Position numbers and translations under genes: made by a program. Positions 1-9,122 of a stretch of DNA of 35,681 nucleotides are shown here, one piece after another. Source of the stretch: Hyphomicrobiales bacterium. Its GTDB lineage: Bacteria > Pseudomonadota > Alphaproteobacteria > Rhizobiales > Xanthobacteraceae. The notes under the pieces are model-generated. The model saw only the letters and a list, made by a program, of their open reading frames with translations, had not been told where the DNA came from and did no database searches. Position 1 is the stretch's first letter, and every line of letters begins with the position of its first letter. The stretch lies in NCBI GenBank assembly GCA_017305555.1, contig JAFKKM010000054.1, forward strand, positions 1-35,681, written 5' to 3'.

Positions 1-540
1 CAGCGTGTTCCACCAATCGACGGAAAACTTGATGATCGGGATATTGATCGCTCCGACCAGCGTGAGGACCGCGGCGGCGCGCGCCGCGCGCGAGGGGTCC
101 TCCACCGCGCGCCACAGCGCGATCAGGCCGAGATACATCAGGAACAGGATCAGCACCGAGGTCAGCCGCGCGTCCCATTCCCAATAGGTGCCCCACATCG
201 GACGACCCCACAGCGAGCCGGTGACCAGCGCGAGGAAGGTGAAGGCCGCGCCGATCGGCGCCGCCGCCTTGGCCGAGACGTCGGCGAGCGGATGCCGCCA
301 CACCAGGGTGCCCAGCGCGGACAGACTCATCACGCCCCACACGAACATCGACAGCCACGCGTTCGGCACGTGGATGAACATGATCTTGACGGTCGCACCC
401 TGCTGGTAGTCATCCGGCGCCATCGCCGATTGATACAGGCCGACGGCGAGCAGGATGGCGGTCGCCGCCGCCAGCCACGGCAGGATTTTGCCCGTCAGCG
501 ACAGGAACCGGGTCGGATTGGCGAGGTCGATCAGCGTCAT
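1..540 (-). CDS. ccmC: Heme exporter/chaperone-delivery protein CcmC (3' end outside window)
   Basis: This gene reads leftward from an ATG at 538-540 and is still open at base 1, so about 180 N-terminal residues are visible of the usual 240-250. The protein belongs to the cytochrome c maturation system I, where CcmC presents heme on the periplasmic side of the inner membrane and loads it onto CcmE. The sequence shows several hydrophobic membrane segments and the tryptophan-rich WWD signature (WGRPMWGTYWEWDARLT) near residues 107-125. His57 in the FIHVP motif matches the first conserved axial heme histidine of the family; the second lies outside the window. It follows ccmB by 199 bases on the same strand, with a palindromic repeat between them. 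Identification is firm; the operon continues off the left edge. Confidence 0.93.
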   Translation of the reverse strand, partial: MTLIDLANPTRFLSLTGKILPWLAAATAILLAVGLYQSAMAPDDYQQGATVKIMFIHVPNAWLSMFVWGVMSLSALGTLVWRHPLADVSAKAAAPIGAAFTFLALVTGSLWGRPMWGTYWEWDARLTSVLILFLMYLGLIALWRAVEDPSRAARAAAVLTLVGAINIPIIKFSVDWWNTL

Positions 541-610
541 GGCTGTCCTGATAGTCGCCGCGCGCCCGGCAGGCAATGCGCCCAAGGTGTGTTCCCTCTC
601 AAGCCGTTTC

Positions 611-702
611 CGTTCCGATCAAATCGGAACGGGGCTCTAGGCTCTTGTTTCGACGCGTTTTCTTTACGCGAACCGGTAGCCATTTTGCTCGAAAACGCTT
701 TG
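611..702. repeat. Dispersed intergenic palindromic element, copy A
   Basis: This non-coding element sits between ccmB and ccmC. It has two parts: a 9-bp inverted repeat CGTTCCGAT/ATCGGAACG (611-619 and 623-631, 3-base loop), then a second pair GCGTTTTC/GAAAACGC (655-662 and 691-698) flanking a GCGAACCGGTA core. The second half recurs at 5320-5383 in this window with a few mismatches, which shows it is a dispersed repeat. From memory this type is common between genes in Bradyrhizobium relatives. It may affect transcript ends or stability; that is inference. Confidence 0.75.
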
Positions 703-739
703 GCCTCCGCGAGAGTTGATGGGGGAAATGCCTGCATTG

Positions 740-1408
740 TCAGTCGAGTCCGTGCCGCAGGCTGGCGGCAGCGGCCAGCGGGCCGATGACGAGGCCGGCA
801 AGCGACAGCGCGAAGAGGATCGAGAGCGGCGCGCCGAATCCCGCCGGCTCCAGCACGGCGGCGTTGGAGGCGGCGACGCCGAAGATCAGCACCGGGATCG
901 ACAGCGGCAGCACCAGCACCGCCAGCAGCAGGCCGCCGCGCCGCAGCGCCACTGCCAGCGCCGCGCCGATCATGCCGGTGAAGGTGAGGGCGGGTGTGCC
1001 CGCCAAGAGTGTCAGCGCCACTGCCATGGTGGCGTCGCCATCAAGATTGAGCAGCAAACCGAGAATGGGGGTTGCGACAATCAGCGGCAGCCCGGCCACC
1101 AGCCAGTGTGCGACGGCCTTGGTGAGGCAGACCAGTTCGAGCGGGGTGCGGCTCATGGTCAGGAGATCGAGCGAGCCGTCGTCATGGTCGGCGGCGAACA
1201 GCCGGTCCAGCGTCAAGAGGCTCGCCAGCAGCGCGCCGAGCCACAGGATGGCGGGGCCGAGCTTCTTCAACAGCGCGAGGTCCGGGCCGACCGCGAACGG
1301 CATCAGCACCACCACGATCAGGAAGAACAGCACGCCGATCAGCGCGCCACCGCCAATGCGCAGCGCCACCTGAATGTCGCGGCGGAGCAGGGCGATCAGC
1401 GCGGTCAT
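740..1408 (-). CDS. ccmB: Heme exporter protein CcmB (ABC permease subunit)
   Basis: The protein has 222 residues, the usual CcmB size, with six strongly hydrophobic segments. It is the membrane partner of the CcmA ATPase; the CcmAB complex uses ATP to release holo-CcmE from CcmC during cytochrome c maturation. Family hallmarks include the N-terminal LLRRDIQVALR amphipathic start, the LDRLFAADHDDGSLDLL stretch in the first half, and a C-terminal pair of membrane helices. The ATG at 1406-1408 is the natural start. ccmA lies 235 bases upstream on the same strand, a wide gap for an operon, filled by a long palindromic repeat. ccmC follows. Function is assigned from family and context, with high confidence. 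Confidence 0.93.
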   Translation of the reverse strand: MTALIALLRRDIQVALRIGGGALIGVLFFLIVVVLMPFAVGPDLALLKKLGPAILWLGALLASLLTLDRLFAADHDDGSLDLLTMSRTPLELVCLTKAVAHWLVAGLPLIVATPILGLLLNLDGDATMAVALTLLAGTPALTFTGMIGAALAVALRRGGLLLAVLVLPLSIPVLIFGVAASNAAVLEPAGFGAPLSILFALSLAGLVIGPLAAAASLRHGLD

Positions 1409-1455
1409 GATGCGGCGCTCTGTTGTGCGAGCGGATGGGAAGGCGCCCGTGGCTT

Positions 1456-1620
1456 ACCCCCACCCCCGACCCCTCCCCGCCGCATGTCGGGCTTGCCCGA
1501 TATGCGCTTTATGAGATTCAACCCGGACAAGCCCGGGTTGTTGGGGGAGGGGAGCAGAGGAATCGCGGTGCGCACGGAGCGCTCCCTCCCCCCTTGTGGG
1601 GAGGGGTTGGGGAGGGGGGT
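1456..1620. repeat. Long inverted-repeat element between ccmB and ccmA
   Basis: Outer arms of alternating C runs (1456-1478, ACCCCCACCCCCGACCCC...) and G runs (1598-1620, ...GGTTGGGGAGGGGGGT) are near-perfect complements. Nested inside are smaller palindromes: CGGGCTTGCCCG at 1488-1499 and AACCCGGACAAGCCCGGGTT near 1520-1539. The whole could fold into one large branched hairpin in either strand's transcript. No long open frame with coding character runs through it. It interrupts the ccmA-ccmB transcript and resembles mobile palindromic intergenic elements of rhizobial genomes; only one copy is present here. Confidence 0.7.
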
Positions 1621-1643
1621 AGCAAGGATGGAAAACGTAACCA

Positions 1644-2249
1644 TCACGACACCCGCTCCCCGATCCGCAATTCCCGCGCCGCGATACCGAGCGGCAGGTG
1701 CGTTGCGGCCACGATAACGCCGCCGCCCGCGAGATGATCGCGCATCAGGTCGGCCATCATCGCCTGTCCGTTGGCGTCGAGCGAGGAGGTGGGCTCGTCG
1801 AGCAGCCAGATCGGTCGCTTCACCGCCAAGAGCCGCGCGATCGACAGCCGCCGCCGCTGTCCCGCCGACAGATAGGCCGCCGGGAGCTGCGCGATATGAT
1901 CGAGCCCGACCGCGTTCAGAGCGGTATCGATGTCGGTGGCCTCGCCGCCGAGCGCGGCGCGCCAGAAGGCGAGGTTTTCCGTCACGCTCAGCGCCGATTT
2001 CAGCGCATCGCGATGGCCGAGATAGTGCGCCTGTTCGGCGGGGGAGAGATCGTCATCGCCGCCTGCGAAAGTCACTTGTCCGCCGGCCGGCGCGATCAGG
2101 CCGGCGATCAGCCGCAGCAGCGAGGTCTTACCCGCGCCATTCGCACCGACCACTGCCAGCGGTTCGCCGGCGTCGGCGGTGAAATCGAGGCGAGCGAAGA
2201 TTTCGCGCCCGCCCCGCACGCATCTGAGTTGGCTTCCGGTGAGCCGCAT
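1644..2249 (-). CDS. ccmA: Cytochrome c biogenesis ATP-binding export protein CcmA
   Basis: This is the ATPase of the CcmABCD heme-handling complex at the inner membrane. From the ATG at 2247-2249 it has 201 residues, normal for CcmA. Visible motifs are Walker A GANGAGKT (35-42), the ABC signature [13 protein letters not shown] in the second half, Walker B with [10 protein letters not shown], and the H-loop ATH. A second in-frame ATG five codons upstream (2262-2264) is possible, but the GGGG run about 8 bases before 2249 acts as a better ribosome site and the [14 protein letters not shown] start fits family N-termini. It is first in the leftward ccmA-ccmB-ccmC order and diverges from acnA across roughly 205 bases that must hold both promoters. 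Confidence 0.93.
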   Translation of the reverse strand: MRLTGSQLRCVRGGREIFARLDFTADAGEPLAVVGANGAGKTSLLRLIAGLIAPAGGQVTFAGGDDDLSPAEQAHYLGHRDALKSALSVTENLAFWRAALGGEATDIDTALNAVGLDHIAQLPAAYLSAGQRRRLSIARLLAVKRPIWLLDEPTSSLDANGQAMMADLMRDHLAGGGVIVAATHLPLGIAARELRIGERVS

Positions 2250-2454
2250 CACTGCACGCCCCATGATTTTGCGGCTCTTCTATCTCACACTGCCAAACAA
2301 CCGATGGTCGGTGTGGCGGCGCTGCTAGAAACATTCTATAAGCCCGGTCTTGATGCAGCACACAATGCGCGCCTGCAAGCCAGTCGGCTCCGCTTCGATG
2401 GTGTTTTAATACCACTCGCCAGGTGTCCGTCACGAAAAATTGGGATTGCTCCAC

Positions 2455-5175
<2,721 letters not shown>

Positions 5176-5222
5176 CGCGTTGCGGCGGTTTGCCTCACCG
5201 TGAAGTGAGTGGAGCGTGACGG

Positions 5223-5250
5223 GAAGGCGGCCTATGAAAAGGTCGCCTTC
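5223..5250 (+). terminator. Probable acnA terminator hairpin
   Basis: GAAGGCGGCC (5223-5232) pairs with GGTCGCCTTC (5241-5250) over ten positions including one G-U, with an eight-base loop TATGAAAA. It lies 48 bases after the acnA stop. The following TCGCGTTT is only weakly U-rich, so termination may be partial or Rho-assisted. Confidence 0.55.
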
Positions 5251-5319
5251 TCGCGTTTGATGGCCTGATGTTATCGATCTAAGATCGTTGGTCTGAATGC
5301 CGCAAGGATGCCGGCTCGA

Positions 5320-5383
5320 GTTCTTGTTAGGACGCGTTCTCTTTATGCGAACCGGTATCCACTTCGCTTGAAAACGCTCTAAT
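5320..5383. repeat. Dispersed intergenic palindromic element, copy B
   Basis: This is the second copy of the element at 641-702. The blocks TTCTTGTT, GACGCGTT, GCGAACCGGTA and GAAAACGCT occur in the same order and spacing, and the inverted pair GCGTTCTC/GAAAACGC (5334-5341, 5370-5377) has one mismatch. It ends about ten bases before the next start codon, so it forms part of the leader of the DUF1223 gene. Confidence 0.75.
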
Positions 5384-5392
5384 GGAAAGATA

Positions 5393-6148
5393 ATGGCGAT
5401 CACTGATTTGTTGCGATGGTCTGGAATCGCGGGCGTTGTCGCCGTGGCGGCGACGATTCAGCCGGCCACCGCCCAGTCTCCGCGCGCGGTGGTTGAACTG
5501 TTTACATCGCAAGGTTGTTCGTCATGTCCGCCCGCCGACAAGATTCTCGGCGAACTCGCGCATGATCCGTCCGTCGTCGCGCTGACGATGCCGATCGATT
5601 ATTGGGATTATCTCGGCTGGAAGGACACGCTGGCGGATTCACGTTTCAGCAGCCGGCAGAAAGCCTATTCGCGGATGCGTGGCGACCGCGACGTCTACAC
5701 ACCGCAAGTGATCGTCAACGGCGAGCGTCATCTGATCGGCAGCGATCGTGTCGCCATCGATACGGCAATGCGCGAGACCAGGCAGGCGAACGACGTGATG
5801 TCGGTGCCGGTTTCGATGGCGGTGTCGGGCAAGCAACTCAATGTCACGGTGACGGCCGCTCCGCCCGGTCACGCTGTACGCCAAGGTGAAATCTGGATTT
5901 GCGCGATTTCGCGCGCGGTACCGATCGCGATTGCGCGCGGTGAGAATCGCGGCCGCGAGATCGTCTATCACAACGTCGTCCGTAACTGGCTGAAGGTCGG
6001 CGACTGGTCCGGCAAGACCGCGAGCTGGAGTGTGCCGATCGAGAACATCGCGCGCGACGGCGTCGATGCCGCAGCGGTCTATGTGCAGGACGGTACCCAC
6101 GACAGACCCGGCGCGATGCTGGGTGCAGCCTTCACGCCGCTGCACTGA
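5393..6148 (+). CDS. Exported DUF1223 thioredoxin-fold protein
   Basis: This is a 251-residue protein of the DUF1223 family, which has a thioredoxin-like fold. Residues 1-28 look like a signal peptide (hydrophobic stretch GIAGVVAVAATI, then an ATAQS cleavage region), so it is probably periplasmic. The segment VVELFTSQGCSSCPPAD carries a CxxC pair at Cys42 and Cys45, as in redox-active thioredoxin folds, followed by the family's YWDYLGWKD motif. The exact substrate is not known. It is followed after 15 bases by a YnfA-type membrane protein, probably co-transcribed. With the ccm genes nearby, a role in periplasmic thiol chemistry is tempting but is inference only. Confidence 0.85.
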   Translation: MAITDLLRWSGIAGVVAVAATIQPATAQSPRAVVELFTSQGCSSCPPADKILGELAHDPSVVALTMPIDYWDYLGWKDTLADSRFSSRQKAYSRMRGDRDVYTPQVIVNGERHLIGSDRVAIDTAMRETRQANDVMSVPVSMAVSGKQLNVTVTAAPPGHAVRQGEIWICAISRAVPIAIARGENRGREIVYHNVVRNWLKVGDWSGKTASWSVPIENIARDGVDAAAVYVQDGTHDRPGAMLGAAFTPLH

Positions 6149-6163
6149 CCTCGTTGCTCTGAC

Positions 6164-6487
6164 ATGACGATCCCCGCTTACATTGGAGCCGCGCTGGCTG
6201 AGATTGCCGGTTGCTTCGCCTTCTGGGCGTGGCTGCGGCTGGACAAGACGGCGTGGTGGCTGGCGCCGGGCATCGCCTCGCTGATGCTGTTTGCCTATCT
6301 GCTGACGCTGGTTGATGCGCCGGCGGCCGGTCGCGCTTACGCGGCTTATGGCGGCATCTACATCGTCACGTCGCTGGGTTGGCTTTGGATGGTGGAAGGC
6401 GTGCGGCCGGATCGTTGGGATGTCAGCGGCGCGGCGCTTTGTCTTGTCGGTGCCGTACTGATTCTCGCAGGGCCGCGGCCAGTCTGA
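6164..6487 (+). CDS. YnfA/UPF0060 family small membrane protein
   Basis: This 107-residue protein has four hydrophobic segments, matching the UPF0060/YnfA family, which is distantly related to small multidrug resistance transporters. Recognisable family features are the [17 protein letters not shown] first helix with its conserved glutamate (Glu13), the [12 protein letters not shown] motif of helix three, and the [17 protein letters not shown] segment leading into helix four. It probably sits in the inner membrane as a small transporter, possibly dimeric; the substrate is unknown. The start follows the DUF1223 stop by 15 bases, consistent with a two-gene operon. Family assignment is strong; function is not. 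Confidence 0.87.
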   Translation: MTIPAYIGAALAEIAGCFAFWAWLRLDKTAWWLAPGIASLMLFAYLLTLVDAPAAGRAYAAYGGIYIVTSLGWLWMVEGVRPDRWDVSGAALCLVGAVLILAGPRPV

Positions 6488-6507
6488 ATCAAGAGAAACT
6501 GGTCCCC

Positions 6508-6538
6508 AAAAAGAAAAAGGACCAACTTGCGTTGGCCC
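6508..6538 (-). terminator. Strong intrinsic terminator on the minus strand
   Basis: Read on the minus strand, GGGCCAAC, loop GCAA, then GTTGGTCC form eight consecutive pairs (one G-U), directly followed by TTTTTCTTTTT. On the plus strand the same bases give an A tract in front of the hairpin, so termination is directed leftward. It would also stop any leftward transcription before it runs antisense into the ynfA gene. Confidence 0.75.
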
Positions 6539-6640
6539 GGAGTGGGGGGATTAACCTCCCTGCGTACTGGCCCGGCTCCGACGACCCCGGGGGGCTGGGG
6601 GCTGAGGAAACCGGGACCGAAAGAACCGGGCCGACGCAGT
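6508..6640 (-). ncRNA. Candidate small RNA, minus strand
   Basis: No convincing gene fills 6488-6798. On the minus strand the stretch ends in a classic intrinsic terminator at 6508-6538, although no minus-strand gene lies upstream of it. Before that terminator the RNA could fold into a long closing stem: CTGCGT/ACGCAG (6634-6639 with 6560-6565) and GGCCCGG/CCGGGCC (6626-6632 with 6569-6575), capped by a GC-rich internal domain. A GGGAGG/CCCCCC-type hairpin (6544-6560) follows. I could not match it to a named RNA such as 6S, tmRNA or SRP RNA. The 5' end near 6640 is a guess from the base of the stem; no clear promoter was found. Lineage-specific small RNAs are known in Bradyrhizobium/Rhodopseudomonas, and this may be one. 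Confidence 0.45.
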
Positions 6641-6798
6641 GATGGTGTTGTCGCAAGTCAGCGCGGCTTCCGATGGGCGGAAATTGGGCCGTATTATGAT
6701 TTGCCTAACGTTCCTGTGAGTCGCGACGTGAAAGCACTCAACCCTTGCGGCGCAGAGCAGTCGGGGCGATCATGTCAGCGGCATGACAGGAGGCGCCG

Positions 6799-7164
6799 AT
6801 GAGTTTGACGTCGGGGGAGGCCGGCTCGGAGGATAGCCGCGGATCGGAGCGCACGGCGGGGACGCCGCCAAGCAATGTCACGTTCAATCGCCTTGAGCTC
6901 AATCGAATCCTGAATCTCTACGGGCGCATGGTCGCCGACGGCGAGTGGCGCGACTACGCCATCGATTTCCTGAGAGACAAAGCGGTGTTCTCGATCTTCC
7001 GCCGTGCCTCCGAGGTGCCGCTCTATCGTATCGAGAAGGACCCGCGCCTCGCACGGAAACAGGGCGCCTACAGCGTCATCTCGGCAGGCGGTCTGATCCT
7101 GCGGCGTGGCCACGACCTCGACCGCGTGCTGCTGGCGATCGACCGCAAGCTGGCGCTGGTGTAG
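6799..7164 (+). CDS. DUF2794 domain-containing protein
   Basis: This is a 121-residue soluble protein of the DUF2794 family, found in alphaproteobacteria and of unknown function. The first 25 residues are Ser/Gly/Glu-rich and probably disordered. The conserved core starts at VTFNRLELNRILNLYGRMVADGEWRDYAI, continues with FLRDKAVFSIFRRASEVPLYRIEKDP, and ends in a short C-terminal helix (DLDRVLLAIDRKL). The start is well supported by AGGAGG at 6788-6793, five bases before the ATG. Upstream is the 311-base gap with the small RNA candidate; downstream is a palindromic repeat. No signal peptide or membrane segment is visible. Confidence 0.85.
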   Translation: MSLTSGEAGSEDSRGSERTAGTPPSNVTFNRLELNRILNLYGRMVADGEWRDYAIDFLRDKAVFSIFRRASEVPLYRIEKDPRLARKQGAYSVISAGGLILRRGHDLDRVLLAIDRKLALV

Positions 7165-7213
7165 GGGGCGAGCAAATTCCCTGAGAGTGCGGTCCAGACA
7201 ACCGCATCTCCAC

Positions 7214-7297
7214 CGTCATTGCGAGCGAAGCGAAGCAATCCAGAAAGCCAGAAAGCAAAGACTGGATTGCTTCGTCGCTTCGCTCCTCGCAATGACG
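7214..7297. repeat. Long intergenic inverted repeat (CGTCATTGCGAG type)
   Basis: The left arm from CGTCATTGCGAGCGAAGCGA (7214 on) pairs with the right arm ending TCGCTCCTCGCAATGACG at 7297, with CAATCCAG/CTGGATTG inside and a short AG-rich loop. This palindrome type is widespread between genes in rhizobia as I remember it. It lies between convergent genes and could form a bidirectional terminator-like hairpin. Confidence 0.8.
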
Positions 7298-7305
7298 GCT
7301 TCAAA

Positions 7306-7839
7306 TCATCCACCCGCCGGTACCGTCTTCGCGCCTTCGCCGAGCGCGCGCTGCATCATCACGGTATCGAGCCAGCGGCCGAACTTGAAGCCGACGTCGG
7401 GGTGGGTGCCGATCATCGCGAAGCCGCAGCGGCGATGCAGGCTGATCGAGCCGGCGTTGGCGGAATCGCCGATGACCGCGATTATCTGGCGATGGCCGCG
7501 CTCCTCGCATTCGGCGATCAGGCGTTGCAGCAGTTGCGTGCCGATGCCGCGCCGCTGCGCGGCCGGAGCCAGATAGACCGAATTCTCCACGGTGAAGCGA
7601 TAGGCCGGGCGCGGCCGGTACGAGCTGGCGTAGGCGTAACCAAGCACGTCGCCGTCCAGCGTCGCCGCGAGATACGGAAAGCCGCTGTCCTGCAAGGCGC
7701 GGAAACGGCGCGTCATCTCGGCCAGATCCGGTGGCGTCAGTTCGAACGTCGCGGTGTTCTCGCGGACCTCGCGGTCGTAGATGGCGGTGATGGCGGGCAG
7801 GTCGGCTTCGCGCGCCGGGCGGATTTCAATGGAGGCCAT
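7306..7839 (-). CDS. GNAT N-acetyltransferase, phosphinothricin acetyltransferase-like
   Basis: This 177-residue GNAT-fold enzyme should transfer acetyl from acetyl-CoA to an amine. The acetyl-CoA loop is QRRGIG (95-100), and the segments VENSVYLAP, AVIGDSANAGSISLHRRCGF and VGFKFGRWLDTVMMQR are typical of the Pat/Bar-type branch that acts on phosphinothricin or methionine sulfoximine. The native substrate cannot be fixed from sequence. I chose the ATG at 7837-7839 (MASIEIRPAREADL) because family proteins begin there; an upstream in-frame start would add 28 residues unlike the family. It converges on DUF2794 and lies downstream of the Bax inhibitor gene on the same strand but behind that gene's terminator, so it is probably its own unit. 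Confidence 0.85.
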   Translation of the reverse strand: MASIEIRPAREADLPAITAIYDREVRENTATFELTPPDLAEMTRRFRALQDSGFPYLAATLDGDVLGYAYASSYRPRPAYRFTVENSVYLAPAAQRRGIGTQLLQRLIAECEERGHRQIIAVIGDSANAGSISLHRRCGFAMIGTHPDVGFKFGRWLDTVMMQRALGEGAKTVPAGG

Positions 7840-7925
7840 GACGGGGAATGTGATGGAGCGACATGCGCGAGAGGCTATTTTTCTCGCGACCAAAAGAAAA
7901 GAGTAGAAAACAGGCAAATGCACGC

Positions 7926-7956
7926 AAAAGAAAAGCCCCGGCGCAAGGCCGGGGCT
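7926..7956 (-). terminator. Intrinsic terminator of the Bax inhibitor-1 gene
   Basis: On the minus strand AGCCCCGGC, a five-base loop, and GCCGGGGCT form a perfect nine-pair stem followed by TTTTCTTTT. It begins 28 bases after the stop of the gene at 7985-8776. Confidence 0.85.
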
Positions 7957-7984
7957 CTGTAGCAGGCTCGTGTGAGCCGGTGAT

Positions 7985-8776
7985 TTAGTCGCGTTGTCCG
8001 AGAAGCTGCAACAGCAGCGTGAACAGGTTGATGAAGTTCAGGTAGAGCGACAGCGCTCCGGAGATGGCCGCGCGCTCGGCGACGTCGCCGCCCTGGCTGG
8101 CATAACCGTAGATGTAGTCGTTCTTCAGCCGCTGGGTATCCCAGGCGGTGAGGCCCGCGAACACCAGCACGCCGATCACCGACACCACGAACTGCAACAT
8201 CGAGGAGCCGATGAAGATGTTCACCAGGCTGGCGATGATGATGCCGAACAGGCCCATCATCAGGAACGAGCCCATGCCGGTCATGTCACGCTTGGTGGTG
8301 TAGCCGTAGAGGCTCAGCGCACCGAACGATGCAGCGGTGATAAAGAACACGCGTACGATCGAGGTGTGGGTGTACACCAGGAAGATCGACGACAGCGAGA
8401 TGCCCATCAGCGCCGAGAAGGCCCAGAACAGCATTTGCGCGGTCGCGGGCTTCAGCCGGTTGATGCCGAAGGAGATGACGAACACCATCGCCAGCGGCGC
8501 CAGCATGAACACCCACTTCAAGGGGCTCACGAACATCGCGACGCCGAACGACGTCAGATAGGTGCTGCCGACCTTCGCCGCGGCGGCCGAAGCGTCGCCG
8601 GTGACGGCGGCCATATAGACGCCGAGCGCGGCGAGGCCGGTGATGGCCAGGCCGATCGCCATGTAATTGTAGATGCGCAGCATATAGGCGCGCAGACCGG
8701 CATCGACGGCGGCGGTGTCTACCCGCCCGGCGGCCCGGCCGAAAGGTGAAGTGTAGTTACGGTCCAAGTCCGACAT
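7985..8776 (-). CDS. Bax inhibitor-1/YccA family membrane protein
   Basis: The 263-residue protein has seven predicted membrane segments after a hydrophilic N-terminus of about 30 residues. Family signatures include LRAYMLRIYNYMAIGLAITG near the first helix, FWAFSALMGISLSSIFLVYT in the middle, and the C-terminal LTAWDTQRLKN followed by LSLYLNFINLFTLLLQLLG. BI-1/YccA proteins act in the inner membrane; bacterial members are linked to calcium leak or to modulation of the FtsH protease. The start is supported by AGAGGG about eight bases upstream on the minus strand. A small stem-loop (8798-8828) lies in the leader just before this site, and a strong terminator follows the gene. It is a monocistronic unit. 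Confidence 0.93.
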   Translation of the reverse strand: MSDLDRNYTSPFGRAAGRVDTAAVDAGLRAYMLRIYNYMAIGLAITGLAALGVYMAAVTGDASAAAAKVGSTYLTSFGVAMFVSPLKWVFMLAPLAMVFVISFGINRLKPATAQMLFWAFSALMGISLSSIFLVYTHTSIVRVFFITAASFGALSLYGYTTKRDMTGMGSFLMMGLFGIIIASLVNIFIGSSMLQFVVSVIGVLVFAGLTAWDTQRLKNDYIYGYASQGGDVAERAAISGALSLYLNFINLFTLLLQLLGQRD

Positions 8777-9122
8777 GGTCGAAACCCTCTAGGTTGTCTG
8801 GCAAGGTGCGAAGGGCTCGCGCTGCCAGCGCGAAACTCTATCCCAGATACCGTCATTCGCGACATGAATTCGGGGACATGAACTTAATGCCATGAATTCG
8901 ATGCCATCGAACCGGTCTCTGACCCAAGCTCCACGAGCATGTGGTAAACTAACACATTCGATGCAAGCTTCCACGCGCGGCTGAATGTCGCTCCGCAGCA
9001 TGTCTTTAGCGGAAAATGCTGCGCCATTTCGTTCTGAAATGCCATTTAAGCAGCTGGATCTGCGCATTCCGTTAACGCTGGAACCCGAGCGGACCGGATG
9101 CCCCGGCATCTGCTTCATATTG
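8777..9122. other. Non-coding gap (346 bases) with small palindromes
   Basis: The gap should hold the leftward promoter of the Bax inhibitor gene, but I could not pick convincing -35/-10 boxes. Visible structure: CTGGCA/TGCCAG stem-loop at 8798-8828; direct repeats CATGAATTCG at 8863-8872 and 8891-8900; CGCAGCAT/ATGCTGCG inverted repeat at 8994-9001 and 9016-9023; CATTTC/GAAATG at 9025-9041; and GATGCC/GGCATC at 9097-9110, just past the ybbP-like gene's stop, which may be a weak terminator. A leftward frame of 114 codons from a GTG at 9133 crosses the gap but has no recognisable domain. Confidence 0.5.

Noticed and set aside
6379-6642. A plus-strand frame across the end of ynfA into the small RNA region
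   Set aside because: Most of it overlaps ynfA out of frame; the tail PKKKKDQ... has no ribosome site of its own and coincides with the terminator and RNA stem.
7306-7839. Antibiotic or herbicide resistance determinant
   Set aside because: Although Pat/Bar-like, such GNAT proteins are common in chromosomes with unknown native substrates; there is no mobile context.
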